Below are positions 6,422 through 12,907 of a stretch of 18,742 nt of DNA, one piece after another. The notes beneath the pieces are model-generated. The model was not told where the DNA came from, did no database searches, and saw only the letters and a list, made by a program, of their open reading frames with translations. Where the stretch lies: the NCBI GenBank assembly GCA_046733475.1, contig JBKPPF010000025.1, forward strand, positions 1-18,742, read 5' to 3'. Position 1 is the first letter of the stretch. Each line of letters begins with the position of its first letter. A program made the translations under genes and the position numbers. Origin of the DNA: DATEOR01 sp046733475 (GTDB lineage: Bacteria; Actinomycetota; Thermoleophilia; Gaiellales; Gaiellaceae).

Positions 6422-7194
6422 GCTCGCGAGCAGGAACCATCCACGAGGCGGCGCGGGGCTTCGAGCACGCGCCCAAGCCCTACGAGATCGGGAGGCCCCC
6501 ATATCCGACCGAGGCGATCGCGCGCCTAGTGGCCGAGCTCGGGCTTGAGGATGGCAAGCGGGTGCTGGACCTCGCGGCAGGAACGGGGAAGCTGACGCGC
6601 CTCCTCGTGCCGACGGGCGCCTTCGTCGTCGCGGTGGAGCCGGTCGAGGCGATGCGCAATGCTCTCTTATCGGCGCTTCCGGATGTCGAGGCGATCGCAG
6701 GCACCGCGGAGGCGATCCCGTTCCCAGACGGCTCGCTGGACGCGGTCACAGTCGGGCAAGCGTTCCACTGGTTCGACGGCGACGCGGCGCTCGCCGAGAT
6801 CCACCGCGTTCTTCGCCCGGGCGGGCGGCTCGGGCTGATCTGGAACGTGAAGGACGAATCCGTCGACTGGATCGAGAAGCTCGGCGGAATCATGGAGGCG
6901 TATCGCGGCGCGGCGCCGCGCGTGGCGAGCGGCGCGTGGAAGGACGCGTTCGACCGGACGAAGCTCTTCACGCCGCTCCAGCGGGCGCGGTTCTCGTTCG
7001 TGCACGAAGCCGACTTCGCGGCCGTGGTCGCGCGGGTCACCTCCGTGAGCTTCATCGCGGCGTTGCCGCCGGCCGAGTTCGCGCGGGTTGTCGACCAGGT
7101 GCGGACACTTCTTGCGACGCATCCCGAGACGAAGGGACGTACGACGTTCGAGCTCCCGTACCGCACCGGCGTTTACTGGTGCGAGCGCCTCTAG
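6418..7194 (+). CDS. Class I SAM-dependent methyltransferase
   Basis: A 258-aa methyltransferase of the UbiE/type-11 group. Motif I VLDLAAGTGKLT (49-60) binds S-adenosylmethionine. E74 in VVAVEPVEAMR is the acidic residue ending strand 2. IPFPDGSLDAVTVGQAFHWF and EIHRVLRPGGRLGLIWNV are motifs II and III. The N-terminus FEHAPKPYEIGRPPYP is typical of this small-molecule branch; the acceptor is unknown. The start GTG 6418 overlaps the preceding TGA (GTGA), giving translational coupling with the ureohydrolase. The TAG stop (7192-7194) shares bases with the TAG of the convergent small gene, so no terminator separates them. Confidence 0.88.
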   Translation: MSSRAGTIHEAARGFEHAPKPYEIGRPPYPTEAIARLVAELGLEDGKRVLDLAAGTGKLTRLLVPTGAFVVAVEPVEAMRNALLSALPDVEAIAGTAEAIPFPDGSLDAVTVGQAFHWFDGDAALAEIHRVLRPGGRLGLIWNVKDESVDWIEKLGGIMEAYRGAAPRVASGAWKDAFDRTKLFTPLQRARFSFVHEADFAAVVARVTSVSFIAALPPAEFARVVDQVRTLLATHPETKGRTTFELPYRTGVYWCERL

Positions 7195-7424
7195 ATCGTC
7201 CGCTGGCGGACGACCGTGAGGCCCCAGGCCTTGCCACTCTCGAAGAGCTTGTCCTGATCGACTTCGTCGGCCCAGCCGATGAAGTGCCGCTCCTCGTTGT
7301 CAGGCGTCGAGCCGAACACAGCGGGCCGGTCTGTCTCCTCGGGCTCTAGGCCGGTCCGCTCACCGCGTTCGAGCGCCTCGTAGCGTTCCTCGGCGGCCGG
7401 CCCCTCGGCGTAGCCCTTTCCCAT
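7191..7424 (-). CDS. Small acidic protein of unknown function (77 aa)
   Basis: Starts MGKGYAEGPAAEERYEALER and ends LFESGKAWGLTVVRQRTI. The first 60 residues are charged and Glu-rich, with no hydrophobic segment or signal, so it is probably cytoplasmic. I recognise no family. Evidence for coding is the non-repetitive, balanced composition, a fit between the convergent methyltransferase stop (shared CTAG at 7191-7194) and the next gene, and a TAACAT hexamer 6 nt before ATG 7424, consistent with a leaderless mRNA. Confidence 0.65.
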   Translation of the reverse strand: MGKGYAEGPAAEERYEALERGERTGLEPEETDRPAVFGSTPDNEERHFIGWADEVDQDKLFESGKAWGLTVVRQRTI

Positions 7425-7430
7425 GTCCCG

Positions 7431-7436
7431 ATGTTA
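7431..7436 (-). promoter_or_regulatory. Candidate -10 element, 77-aa gene (leaderless)
   Basis: TAACAT on the minus strand ends 6 nt before ATG 7424. It overlaps the end of the upstream 89-aa gene (stop at 7434-7436). Confidence 0.35.
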
Positions 7437-7703
7437 CGTCCGGGGACCCGACTTCGACCACTCGTCGAGCTCGTACCAGTGGGTGTCCTGCAAGGCGGCC
7501 GCGACTCGGGGGTCGGTGTGCGCGCTGTTGTAGACGTTGTGGTCGAGGTCGGCGCAAAGGGTGAGCGCCTCGCGCGGGACGTCCGCGAGGTTGACGAGCA
7601 CCTCGCCCGGCAGGCGCGCCTCGGCGATGGTGTAGTGCTTGAAGTGGAGATCCGGGGAGATCTCCAGGAGGGCCGGCCAGTCGCCGCAGCTGCGCGTGCT
7701 CAC
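7434..7703 (-). CDS. Unknown 89-aa protein, last gene of haem operon
   Basis: Read from GTG 7703, which overlaps the hemH stop (GTGA, 7703-7700). It opens MSTRSCGDWPALLEISPDLH and contains HYTIAEARLPGEVLVNLADVP and LCADLDHNVYNSAHTDPRVA, ending in HWYELDEWSKSGPRT. The composition is normal for a soluble protein and unlike the arginine-rich readings of false frames. I recognise no domain. Several His, Asp and Cys residues could bind metal, but no set motif is seen. Coupling to ferrochelatase suggests a link with porphyrin or haem handling; this is inference only. A longer reading upstream is overlap with hemH in a non-coding frame. Confidence 0.68.
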   Translation of the reverse strand: MSTRSCGDWPALLEISPDLHFKHYTIAEARLPGEVLVNLADVPREALTLCADLDHNVYNSAHTDPRVAAALQDTHWYELDEWSKSGPRT

Positions 7704-8584
7704 GGAACCTCGATTCGCGCCGACTCGTTCAAGACCTGCTCGACGAGCATCGCGAGCGCGCGGGCGAACTCCGGTGCGTCGTTCAGGGATTCGATGCGGT
7801 CGAGCTCGAGGCCGAGCTCCGCTGCGTTCTCTCTCGCTTCCACGTCGATGTCCCAAAGGATCTCCAGGTGGTCGGAAACGAACCCGACCGGTGCGACGAG
7901 AACTTTCCGGACGCCCTCGGCGTGCAGTCGTTCGAGCTCCTCGAGGATGTCCGGGCCCAGCCAGGGCTCTCCGGTCGGGCTCGCGCTCTGGAAGGCGAAC
8001 GACCAGGTCTCGACTCCCGCGCGTTCGGCGACGAGGCGCGAGGTCTCGAGCAGCTGATCCTTGTAGGGGTCGCCCTCGGCAAGGATTCGCTCGGGGAGGC
8101 TGTGCGCCGTGAAGACGACGTGGGCGTCGGTGCCGCGGATCCGGTCGGCGAGGATCTCGATGAGTGGCCGGTGATCGTGCCAGCTCTCGATCATCGCCAG
8201 CTCGGCCCGGTCGCCGACGGCCGCGGCGAGGCGGTCGCGGTAGCCGCCGATCGAGATGCTCGAGTAATGGGGTGCGAGGACGAGCCCGACGATCCGCTCT
8301 GCGCCTTCGCCGAGCGCTCGGTCTGCGGCCTCGGCGATGCGCGGCGTCCAGTGCTTCATGCCGACGTAGACGGGCGCGCCCAGCTCGTGCTCGAGCGCGG
8401 CCCGCTGGCGCTCGGTGATCTCGTTCAGGGGGGACGAACCGCCGATGCGGCGGTAGCGCTCGACGAGCTCGGCGACCATTTCGTGGCGAACGGGCCGCCC
8501 GCCGCGGATGTCCTCGAAGTAGGCGGGAATGTCCTCGGGACGGGTCGGGCTTCCGTAGGCCATCAGGACGACGGCTGTTTTCAC
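7700..8584 (-). CDS. hemH: Ferrochelatase, likely coproporphyrin type
   Basis: A 294-aa chelatase that inserts Fe2+ into a porphyrin, in the cytoplasm or at the membrane face. Motifs in order: VLMAYGSP (Y10 is at the place of the Tyr that binds iron in monoderm coproporphyrin ferrochelatases), GGSSPLNEIT, VGMKHWTP, LAPHYSSIS, FTAHSLPERI with catalytic H161, FQSASPTGEPWLGPDI, and VGFVSDHLEILWDID with catalytic E241. It contains no cysteine at all, so it lacks the [2Fe-2S] cluster known in some actinobacterial ferrochelatases. The start is GTG 8584 (MKTAVVLMAYGSP), overlapping the stop of a 34-aa small ORF. The end overlaps the next gene, so it is the core of a coupled hemE-hemH operon. Confidence 0.94.
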   Translation of the reverse strand: MKTAVVLMAYGSPTRPEDIPAYFEDIRGGRPVRHEMVAELVERYRRIGGSSPLNEITERQRAALEHELGAPVYVGMKHWTPRIAEAADRALGEGAERIVGLVLAPHYSSISIGGYRDRLAAAVGDRAELAMIESWHDHRPLIEILADRIRGTDAHVVFTAHSLPERILAEGDPYKDQLLETSRLVAERAGVETWSFAFQSASPTGEPWLGPDILEELERLHAEGVRKVLVAPVGFVSDHLEILWDIDVEARENAAELGLELDRIESLNDAPEFARALAMLVEQVLNESARIEVP

Positions 8585-8685
8585 TTCCGGCTCTTTCCGC
8601 GAGCCACGGGCGCGCTCTTGGGAACTACGCTCGAAAGCGGGTGGTGGACCGGGGCGGCCCCATCAATCGCCACGCTCAGCCTCAC
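8581..8685 (-). CDS. 34-aa small ORF coupled between hemE and hemH
   Basis: The whole hemE-hemH spacer is one small open frame. Its GTG (8685-8683) overlaps the hemE TGA as GTGA, and its own TGA (8583-8581) overlaps the hemH GTG as GTGA. The peptide begins MRLSVAIDGAAPVHHPLSS and ends in the basic PVARGKSRK. No domain or membrane segment is seen. The double overlap repeats the coupling used elsewhere in this operon and would carry ribosomes from hemE to hemH. It may be a true microprotein, a pure translation relay, or chance; the spacer has no other apparent use. Confidence 0.5.
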   Translation of the reverse strand: MRLSVAIDGAAPVHHPLSSVVPKSAPVARGKSRK

Positions 8686-9716
8686 GCCCACATCTCGACA
8701 GACGTTCGGGTGTGGACCAGCTCCACCAATCGCGCCAGGTCGGCCGGGTCCGTATCCGGAAGAACGCCGTGCCCGAGGTTGAAGATGTGCCCTCTTCGTC
8801 CTGCGACGGCGTCCAGGATCCGGCTCGCCGCGGCCGCCACACGCTCGAACGGACCCAGCAGGAGCGCAGGATCGAGGTTTCCCTGCACCCCACGGTCCGG
8901 GCCCACGATCTCCCATCCGCCCTCGATCGGGATCCGCCAGTCGAGGCCGATGACATCGCCGCCGGCCTCCCTCATCGCGGGCAGCAAATGAGTCGTCCCC
9001 GTGCCGAAGTGGATCGTCGGCACGTCGACCGCCGCGAGCACGCGCGCCGAATAGGGCGCGACGAACTCCTCGTAGTCCTCGGCCGACAGGGTCCCGACCC
9101 ACGAATCGAAGAGCTGGATGACGTCCGCACCCGCGGCCACCTTCGCGCGCAGGTAGGCCACGAAGGTGTCGGTCAGCTTGTCCATGAGCGCGTGCCACAC
9201 CTCCGGCTGCGCGTACATGCACCGCTTGGTCTGGACGAACTCACGCGTCGGCTTGCCTTCGATGAGGTAGCCGGCCACTGTGAACGGCCCGCCGGCGAAG
9301 CCGATCACGGCTTTCTCCGCGGGAAGCTCGTCGCGGACGAGCCGCACCGCGTCGAGGATGAACGGCACGGCCTCCTCGGGATCGGGCACGCGAAGCCGCT
9401 CGACGTCGTCACTCGTCCGGACGGGGTCTGCGATCACGGGCCCAACGTTCTCGACGAGCTCGACGTCGACCCCCATGCCGATCACCGGCAGCATGATGTC
9501 GGCGAACATCACCGCCGCGTCGACGCCGTGGGCGCGTACCGGCTGCAGCGTCACCTCGGCGCAGAGCTCGGGCTGGCGGCAGACGGAGAAGAGGTCGTGG
9601 TGCTTGCGGAGCTCGCGGTACTCCGGCAGCGAGCGGCCCGCCTGGCGCATGAACCAGACGGGAGTCCGTTCCACGAGCTCGCGCCGGCAGGCGCGTGTGA
9701 GGAGCGGCTCGGCCAC
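8682..9716 (-). CDS. hemE: Uroporphyrinogen decarboxylase
   Basis: A 344-aa TIM-barrel enzyme that removes four acetate carboxyls from uroporphyrinogen III to give coproporphyrinogen III. The signature TPVWFMRQAGRSLPEYR (R24 and R28 bind substrate carboxylates) and FADIMLPVIGMGVD (D73, catalytic) are intact. GFAGGPFTVAGYLIEG (Y150) and FNLGHGVLPDTDP (H316) follow. Length matches the family. The start is GTG 9716: it gives the normal N-terminal length. The AGAGAG just before it is too close to act as a ribosome site, while TAGGCT 6 nt upstream points to a leaderless mRNA. First gene of the haem operon; its TGA overlaps the small ORF. Confidence 0.95.
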   Translation of the reverse strand: MAEPLLTRACRRELVERTPVWFMRQAGRSLPEYRELRKHHDLFSVCRQPELCAEVTLQPVRAHGVDAAVMFADIMLPVIGMGVDVELVENVGPVIADPVRTSDDVERLRVPDPEEAVPFILDAVRLVRDELPAEKAVIGFAGGPFTVAGYLIEGKPTREFVQTKRCMYAQPEVWHALMDKLTDTFVAYLRAKVAAGADVIQLFDSWVGTLSAEDYEEFVAPYSARVLAAVDVPTIHFGTGTTHLLPAMREAGGDVIGLDWRIPIEGGWEIVGPDRGVQGNLDPALLLGPFERVAAAASRILDAVAGRRGHIFNLGHGVLPDTDPADLARLVELVHTRTSVEMWA

Positions 9717-9722
9717 CTCTCT

Positions 9723-9728
9723 AGCCTA
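9723..9728 (-). promoter_or_regulatory. Candidate -10 element, hemE (leaderless)
   Basis: TAGGCT on the minus strand ends 6 nt before GTG 9716. It lies in the 27-bp spacer after the LytR_C gene, so the haem operon could have its own promoter. No good -35 is seen. Confidence 0.4.
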
Positions 9729-9743
9729 GCCGCGTAGGGTTGG

Positions 9744-10283
9744 CTACCCGCCGATGATCAGCGCGAGCTGAGCGCCTTGAAGGTCGCTCTTGGTGATCCC
9801 GTCGAGGGGAACCGCGGCCTTCACGCCCATGTCCTTCGCGAGCCGCTGCGCGGCCGGCTTGAACCCGGGCCGGAACATCACCATCGAGCGCGCGAAGTCG
9901 GTGCTGGGGGCGTTTCCGGTCGCCGTGATGACGTAGTGAAGCGAGTGCGCCTTGTCGGCGTTCACCGCAGCGGCGCCCGGGATGCCGTTCCCGTTCAGGA
10001 TCACGACCGAGGTGCGCCCGCGGGGTAGGACCTTTGGAGGCTTCTTCTTCTGCGACGCATCGGCGGACTTCTGCTGGTCGGAGGACTGAGTCTGAGGGGC
10101 CTGCGGGGCCTCGCGCTTGATGGCCGCGATCGTGGCCGTCTCGGTCTTGTCCGAGAAGGCCTTCGCGCCGACCACGAAGCCGATGAGGAGGAGGATGAAG
10201 AGCTCGACCGCGGCGATCCCCGTCGCGATCATGGCGGCGATGCGCCAGGGCTGGATAGGCTCGTACTCGATCGGATGATCCAT
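9744..10283 (-). CDS. LytR_C-domain membrane protein
   Basis: A 179-aa protein. A short cytoplasmic part (MDHPIEYEPIQPWR) precedes one transmembrane segment (about 15-41, IAAMIATGIAAVELFILLLIG). Then comes a Gln/Ser/Lys-rich linker (about 60-85) and a C-terminal domain with VVILNGNGIPGAAA and later SMVMFRPGFKPAAQRLAKDMGV, the pattern of the LytR cell envelope-related C-terminal domain (LytR_C). It would be exposed outside the membrane and is probably linked to cell-wall metabolism. It lacks the catalytic LytR-CpsA-Psr domain, so it is not a ligase itself. ATG 10283 is chosen because it gives the short N-terminus before the membrane segment; the frame upstream is arginine/glycine-rich and overlaps the epimerase end. 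It follows the epimerase by 8 bases. Confidence 0.82.
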   Translation of the reverse strand: MDHPIEYEPIQPWRIAAMIATGIAAVELFILLLIGFVVGAKAFSDKTETATIAAIKREAPQAPQTQSSDQQKSADASQKKKPPKVLPRGRTSVVILNGNGIPGAAAVNADKAHSLHYVITATGNAPSTDFARSMVMFRPGFKPAAQRLAKDMGVKAAVPLDGITKSDLQGAQLALIIGG

Positions 10284-10291
10284 GGGGCCGA

Positions 10292-11230
10292 CTAGTTCGC
10301 CCCGGCCTCGCCCTCTCCTTCCGCAACCCGCACGAAATTCCACGTCGCCTCGAGCCCTGCGTCGAGCGAGGTCGCAGGACGCCAGCCGAGCGCGGCCTCA
10401 GCCCGCGACGGATCGAGGACGCTGCGCGAAAGCTCACCAAGCCTCGGCGGGTCGAAGACGATCTCGGCGTCGACTCCGCTTGCGCGCTTGCAGCCTTCGG
10501 CGAGCTCGAGGACGGAGGTCTCGGTTCCCGTTCCCACGTTGTAGACGCCCTCGGACCCGGTGGCCGCCGCCAGGGTGGCCGTGACGACGTCTGCGACGAA
10601 GACGTAGTCCCGCGTCTGTCGGCCATCCCCGAAGATGTGCAGCTCCTGGCCGTTCGCGATCCTTCCGAAGAAGATCGCGACGACCCCCGCCTCGCCGTGC
10701 GGGTCCTGCCTCGGCCCGTAGACGTTTCCGTAGCGAAGGGCGACGTGACCGGCGCCGTAGAGGCGGCTCCATGTCCCCAGGTACTCCTCGCCCGCGAGCT
10801 TCGAAGTCCCGTAGGGCGCGAGTGGAAGGCGCGGCGAGTTCTCGTTGGCGGGCCCCTCGCACTCGCCGTAGATGGCACCGCCGGTGGAGGAGAACACCAC
10901 CTTCGCCTCGTGCGCCCGCGCCGCCTCGAGGACGTTGGCCGTGCCGATGACGTTCACTTCGGCGTCGAACGCGGGCTCGGCGATCGAGACCCGAACGTCG
11001 GCCTGGGCGGCGAGGTGAAAGCAGATCTCGGGTCTCGCATCCGCGAACGCGCTCGCCACGGCGCCCGCATCGCGGACGTCCGCCTCGACGAGGCGGGAAT
11101 GGTCGTTGACGTTCTCACGCCGCCCGCTTGCGAGGTTGTCGAGCACCCAGACTTCGTCGCCGCGCTCGACGAGCGCGTCCACGACATGCGAGCCGATGAA
11201 GCCAGCTCCGCCTGTTACGAGCGCCCGCAC
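10292..11230 (-). CDS. NAD-dependent epimerase/dehydratase (GalE-like, extended SDR)
   Basis: A 312-aa extended short-chain dehydrogenase. TGGAGFIGSHV (6-16) is the NAD-binding Rossmann loop and D31 in VLDNLASGRREN selects NAD. FHLAAQADVRVS and SSTGGAIYGE (114-123) form the active-site strand. Y140-G-T-S-K144 is the catalytic YxxxK. RYGNVYGPRQDPHGEAGVVAIF follows the UDP-glucose 4-epimerase pattern, so a nucleotide-sugar epimerase (UDP-glucose/galactose or related) for wall or polysaccharide precursors is likely; the exact sugar is uncertain. GTG 11230 is required for the Rossmann start. Its promoter shares a 25-bp gap with tmk on the other strand. It is cotranscribed with the LytR_C gene downstream, which supports an envelope role. 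Confidence 0.88.
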   Translation of the reverse strand: MRALVTGGAGFIGSHVVDALVERGDEVWVLDNLASGRRENVNDHSRLVEADVRDAGAVASAFADARPEICFHLAAQADVRVSIAEPAFDAEVNVIGTANVLEAARAHEAKVVFSSTGGAIYGECEGPANENSPRLPLAPYGTSKLAGEEYLGTWSRLYGAGHVALRYGNVYGPRQDPHGEAGVVAIFFGRIANGQELHIFGDGRQTRDYVFVADVVTATLAAATGSEGVYNVGTGTETSVLELAEGCKRASGVDAEIVFDPPRLGELSRSVLDPSRAEAALGWRPATSLDAGLEATWNFVRVAEGEGEAGAN

Positions 11231-11237
11231 GGCGCAC

Positions 11238-11244
11238 TATCCTA
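11238..11244. promoter_or_regulatory. Candidate shared bidirectional -10 element
   Basis: The 7-bp TATCCTA reads TATCCT on the plus strand, 12 nt before tmk ATG 11256. It reads TAGGAT on the minus strand, 8 nt before the epimerase GTG 11230. Only 25 bp separate the two start codons, so both promoters must overlap here. This is position-based inference. Confidence 0.4.
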
Positions 11245-11255
11245 CGCGCGCTTCC

Positions 11256-11852
11256 ATGTTCATCACTTTTGAAGGCGTCGACGGCTCGGGGAAGAGCACG
11301 CAGGCGCGGCTCCTGGCCGAACGCCTTCGCGCCGAGGGGCGCGAGGTCGTCGACACACGCGAGCCCGGCGGGACGGAGGCGGGGGAGCGGATCCGCGAGC
11401 TCCTCCTCGGGAGCGGCCGGCTCGCCCCCTGGGCCGAGGCGACGCTTTTCAGCGCAGCCCGCGCGCAGCTCGTCGACGAGGTGATCCGGCCCGCACTCGC
11501 CGGCGGCGCGGACGTCGTGTGCGACCGCTACATCGACTCCTCCTTGGCCTATCAGGGCATCGCGCGCGGCCTCGGAGTCGAGCGTGTGCTCGAAATCAAC
11601 CTCGCCGTCACGGGCAGCCTCCTGCCTGACCGCACGTTCCTCCTCGTCGTCCCCGGAGACGTGGCTGCAATGCGTCGCGGAACGTCACCGGACCGCATCG
11701 AGAGCGAGGGAAACGAGTTCGCCGCCGAGGTCGACCGCGCCTACCGGCAGATCGCCGAGATCTTCTCCCAACGTGTCGTCGTGCTCGACGGGACGGCCGA
11801 AGAAGACGCGATCGCCGAGGAAATCCATGGACACCTTCGAGACCTTCCCTGA
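11256..11852 (+). CDS. tmk: Thymidylate kinase
   Basis: A 198-aa P-loop kinase that phosphorylates dTMP to dTDP for DNA synthesis. It has the Walker A loop GVDGSGKST (7-15), REPGGT (35-40), the DR motif CDRYIDSSLAYQG (D90, R91, Y92) that binds dTMP, and a lid region with RRGTSPDRIE. Length is normal. ATG 11256 gives the family start MFITFEGVDGSGKST; earlier frame readings belong to the opposite-strand epimerase. No ribosome site is visible in the 12 nt after the putative -10, so the leader is only a few bases. Its end overlaps holB by 26 bases, so the two are cotranscribed. Confidence 0.94.
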   Translation: MFITFEGVDGSGKSTQARLLAERLRAEGREVVDTREPGGTEAGERIRELLLGSGRLAPWAEATLFSAARAQLVDEVIRPALAGGADVVCDRYIDSSLAYQGIARGLGVERVLEINLAVTGSLLPDRTFLLVVPGDVAAMRRGTSPDRIESEGNEFAAEVDRAYRQIAEIFSQRVVVLDGTAEEDAIAEEIHGHLRDLP

Positions 11853-12897
11853 GCAGGAGGAGGCCAAGGGCCTCCTGAGAGCTGGGCTCGCCGAGGGGCC
11901 GGCGCACGCCTACCTCTTCCACGGGCCCCGCGGGGTGGGGAAGCGGCGGGCCGCAATCGCGTTCGCGGGCGCGCTCCTTGGAGACCCGGACCGGGTCTCG
12001 CGCCGTGCGCATCCCGACCTGTACGTCCTCGAGCCGCTCGGTGACCAGATCCGCATCGACCCGGTGCGCGAGCTTCGCCGCGACCTGCACATGCGCCCGT
12101 TCGAGGCGGACCGGCGGGTCTACATCGTCTTCGCGGCGCACACGATGAACGAGGACGCCGCCGATGCGCTCCTCAAGGATCTGGAGGAGCCGCCGGACTA
12201 CGCGGTGATCGTGCTCGTAGCCGACGACCTCGGCCCACTCGCGGCGACGATCCGCTCGCGTTGCCAGCACGTCCCTTTCAAGCGGCTGTCCCAGCGGGCG
12301 GTGAAGGCGTACCTCTCGACTCGTGGGGCGAGCGGTGAGAAGCTCGACGCGCTCGCGCGGCTCGCTGGAGGGAGGCTCGACCGCGCCGACCGGCTTCTGA
12401 ACGAAAAGGCGGGGCAGCGGCGGGCGGTCCTGATCGAGCTCGCGCGCTCGGTCTACCGCGATCCCGCCTTCGATCCAGCGGCGGCATCGGGAAAGGTCGG
12501 GGAGCTCGCGCAGGCCCGCGCGGCCGAGGCCCGTGCAGAGGCCGAGGCGGCCGCCACGGGCGACGAGTCCCAGCGCGAGCTCGATCAGCGGGTTCGCCGC
12601 GCCGCCCGGGGAGCGGAGCGCGAGGAGATTCTTGACGCGCTCGACATCTTCTCCAGCTGGTACCGCGATCTCGTCGTCGCGGCGGCAGGCGCCGAGGACG
12701 CGCTCGTCAATTCCGACCGGCTTGCCGAGCTCACCGAGGACGGCGTCTCCGAGCGCTCGCTCGCGGCCGAGCGGGCAGCCGAAGCAGTGCGAGACACCTG
12801 GCGATCCTTCGAGTTCCAGGTGCAGACCGGCCTCGCGCTCGAAGGCCTCTTCGTCCGCCTGAGGCGCGAGCTCGCCTCTCCGGCTCCGGCGCGCTAG
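11827..12897 (+). CDS. holB: DNA polymerase III delta-prime subunit
   Basis: A 356-aa clamp-loader AAA+ subunit. Seen: AYLFHGPRGVGKRRAAIAFA with the P-loop at 33-40, where GKR replaces GK[ST]; then VYIVFAAHTMNEDAADALLKDLEEPP (Walker-B region and sensor); and TIRSRCQHVPF with the conserved SRC trigger (144-146) that supplies the arginine finger to the neighbouring subunit. The four-cysteine zinc module usual in delta-prime is missing: residues 52-66 (GDPDRVSRRAHPDLY) hold none. A helical, Ala/Glu/Arg-rich C-terminal collar follows. A non-ATP-binding P-loop agrees with the known non-catalytic role of delta-prime. ATG 11827 lies inside tmk. Gene order tmk-holB-ricT supports the call over a gamma/tau subunit. 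Confidence 0.88.
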   Translation: MDTFETFPEQEEAKGLLRAGLAEGPAHAYLFHGPRGVGKRRAAIAFAGALLGDPDRVSRRAHPDLYVLEPLGDQIRIDPVRELRRDLHMRPFEADRRVYIVFAAHTMNEDAADALLKDLEEPPDYAVIVLVADDLGPLAATIRSRCQHVPFKRLSQRAVKAYLSTRGASGEKLDALARLAGGRLDRADRLLNEKAGQRRAVLIELARSVYRDPAFDPAAASGKVGELAQARAAEARAEAEAAATGDESQRELDQRVRRAARGAEREEILDALDIFSSWYRDLVVAAAGAEDALVNSDRLAELTEDGVSERSLAAERAAEAVRDTWRSFEFQVQTGLALEGLFVRLRRELASPAPAR

Positions 12898-12900
12898 CGT
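12895..12900 (+). promoter_or_regulatory. Candidate internal -10 element, ricT
   Basis: TAGCGT begins at the holB stop codon TAG and ends 7 nt before ATG 12908, with no Shine-Dalgarno between. It fits the leaderless pattern seen at other genes here, but cotranscription with holB is equally possible. Confidence 0.25.
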
Positions 12901-12907
12901 TTCCCGC

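Noticed and set aside
8585..8681. hemE-hemH spacer as a degraded protoporphyrinogen or coproporphyrinogen oxidase gene
   Set aside because: These oxidases often neighbour hemE and hemH, but the 97-bp spacer shows no FAD-binding motif or other trace of one.
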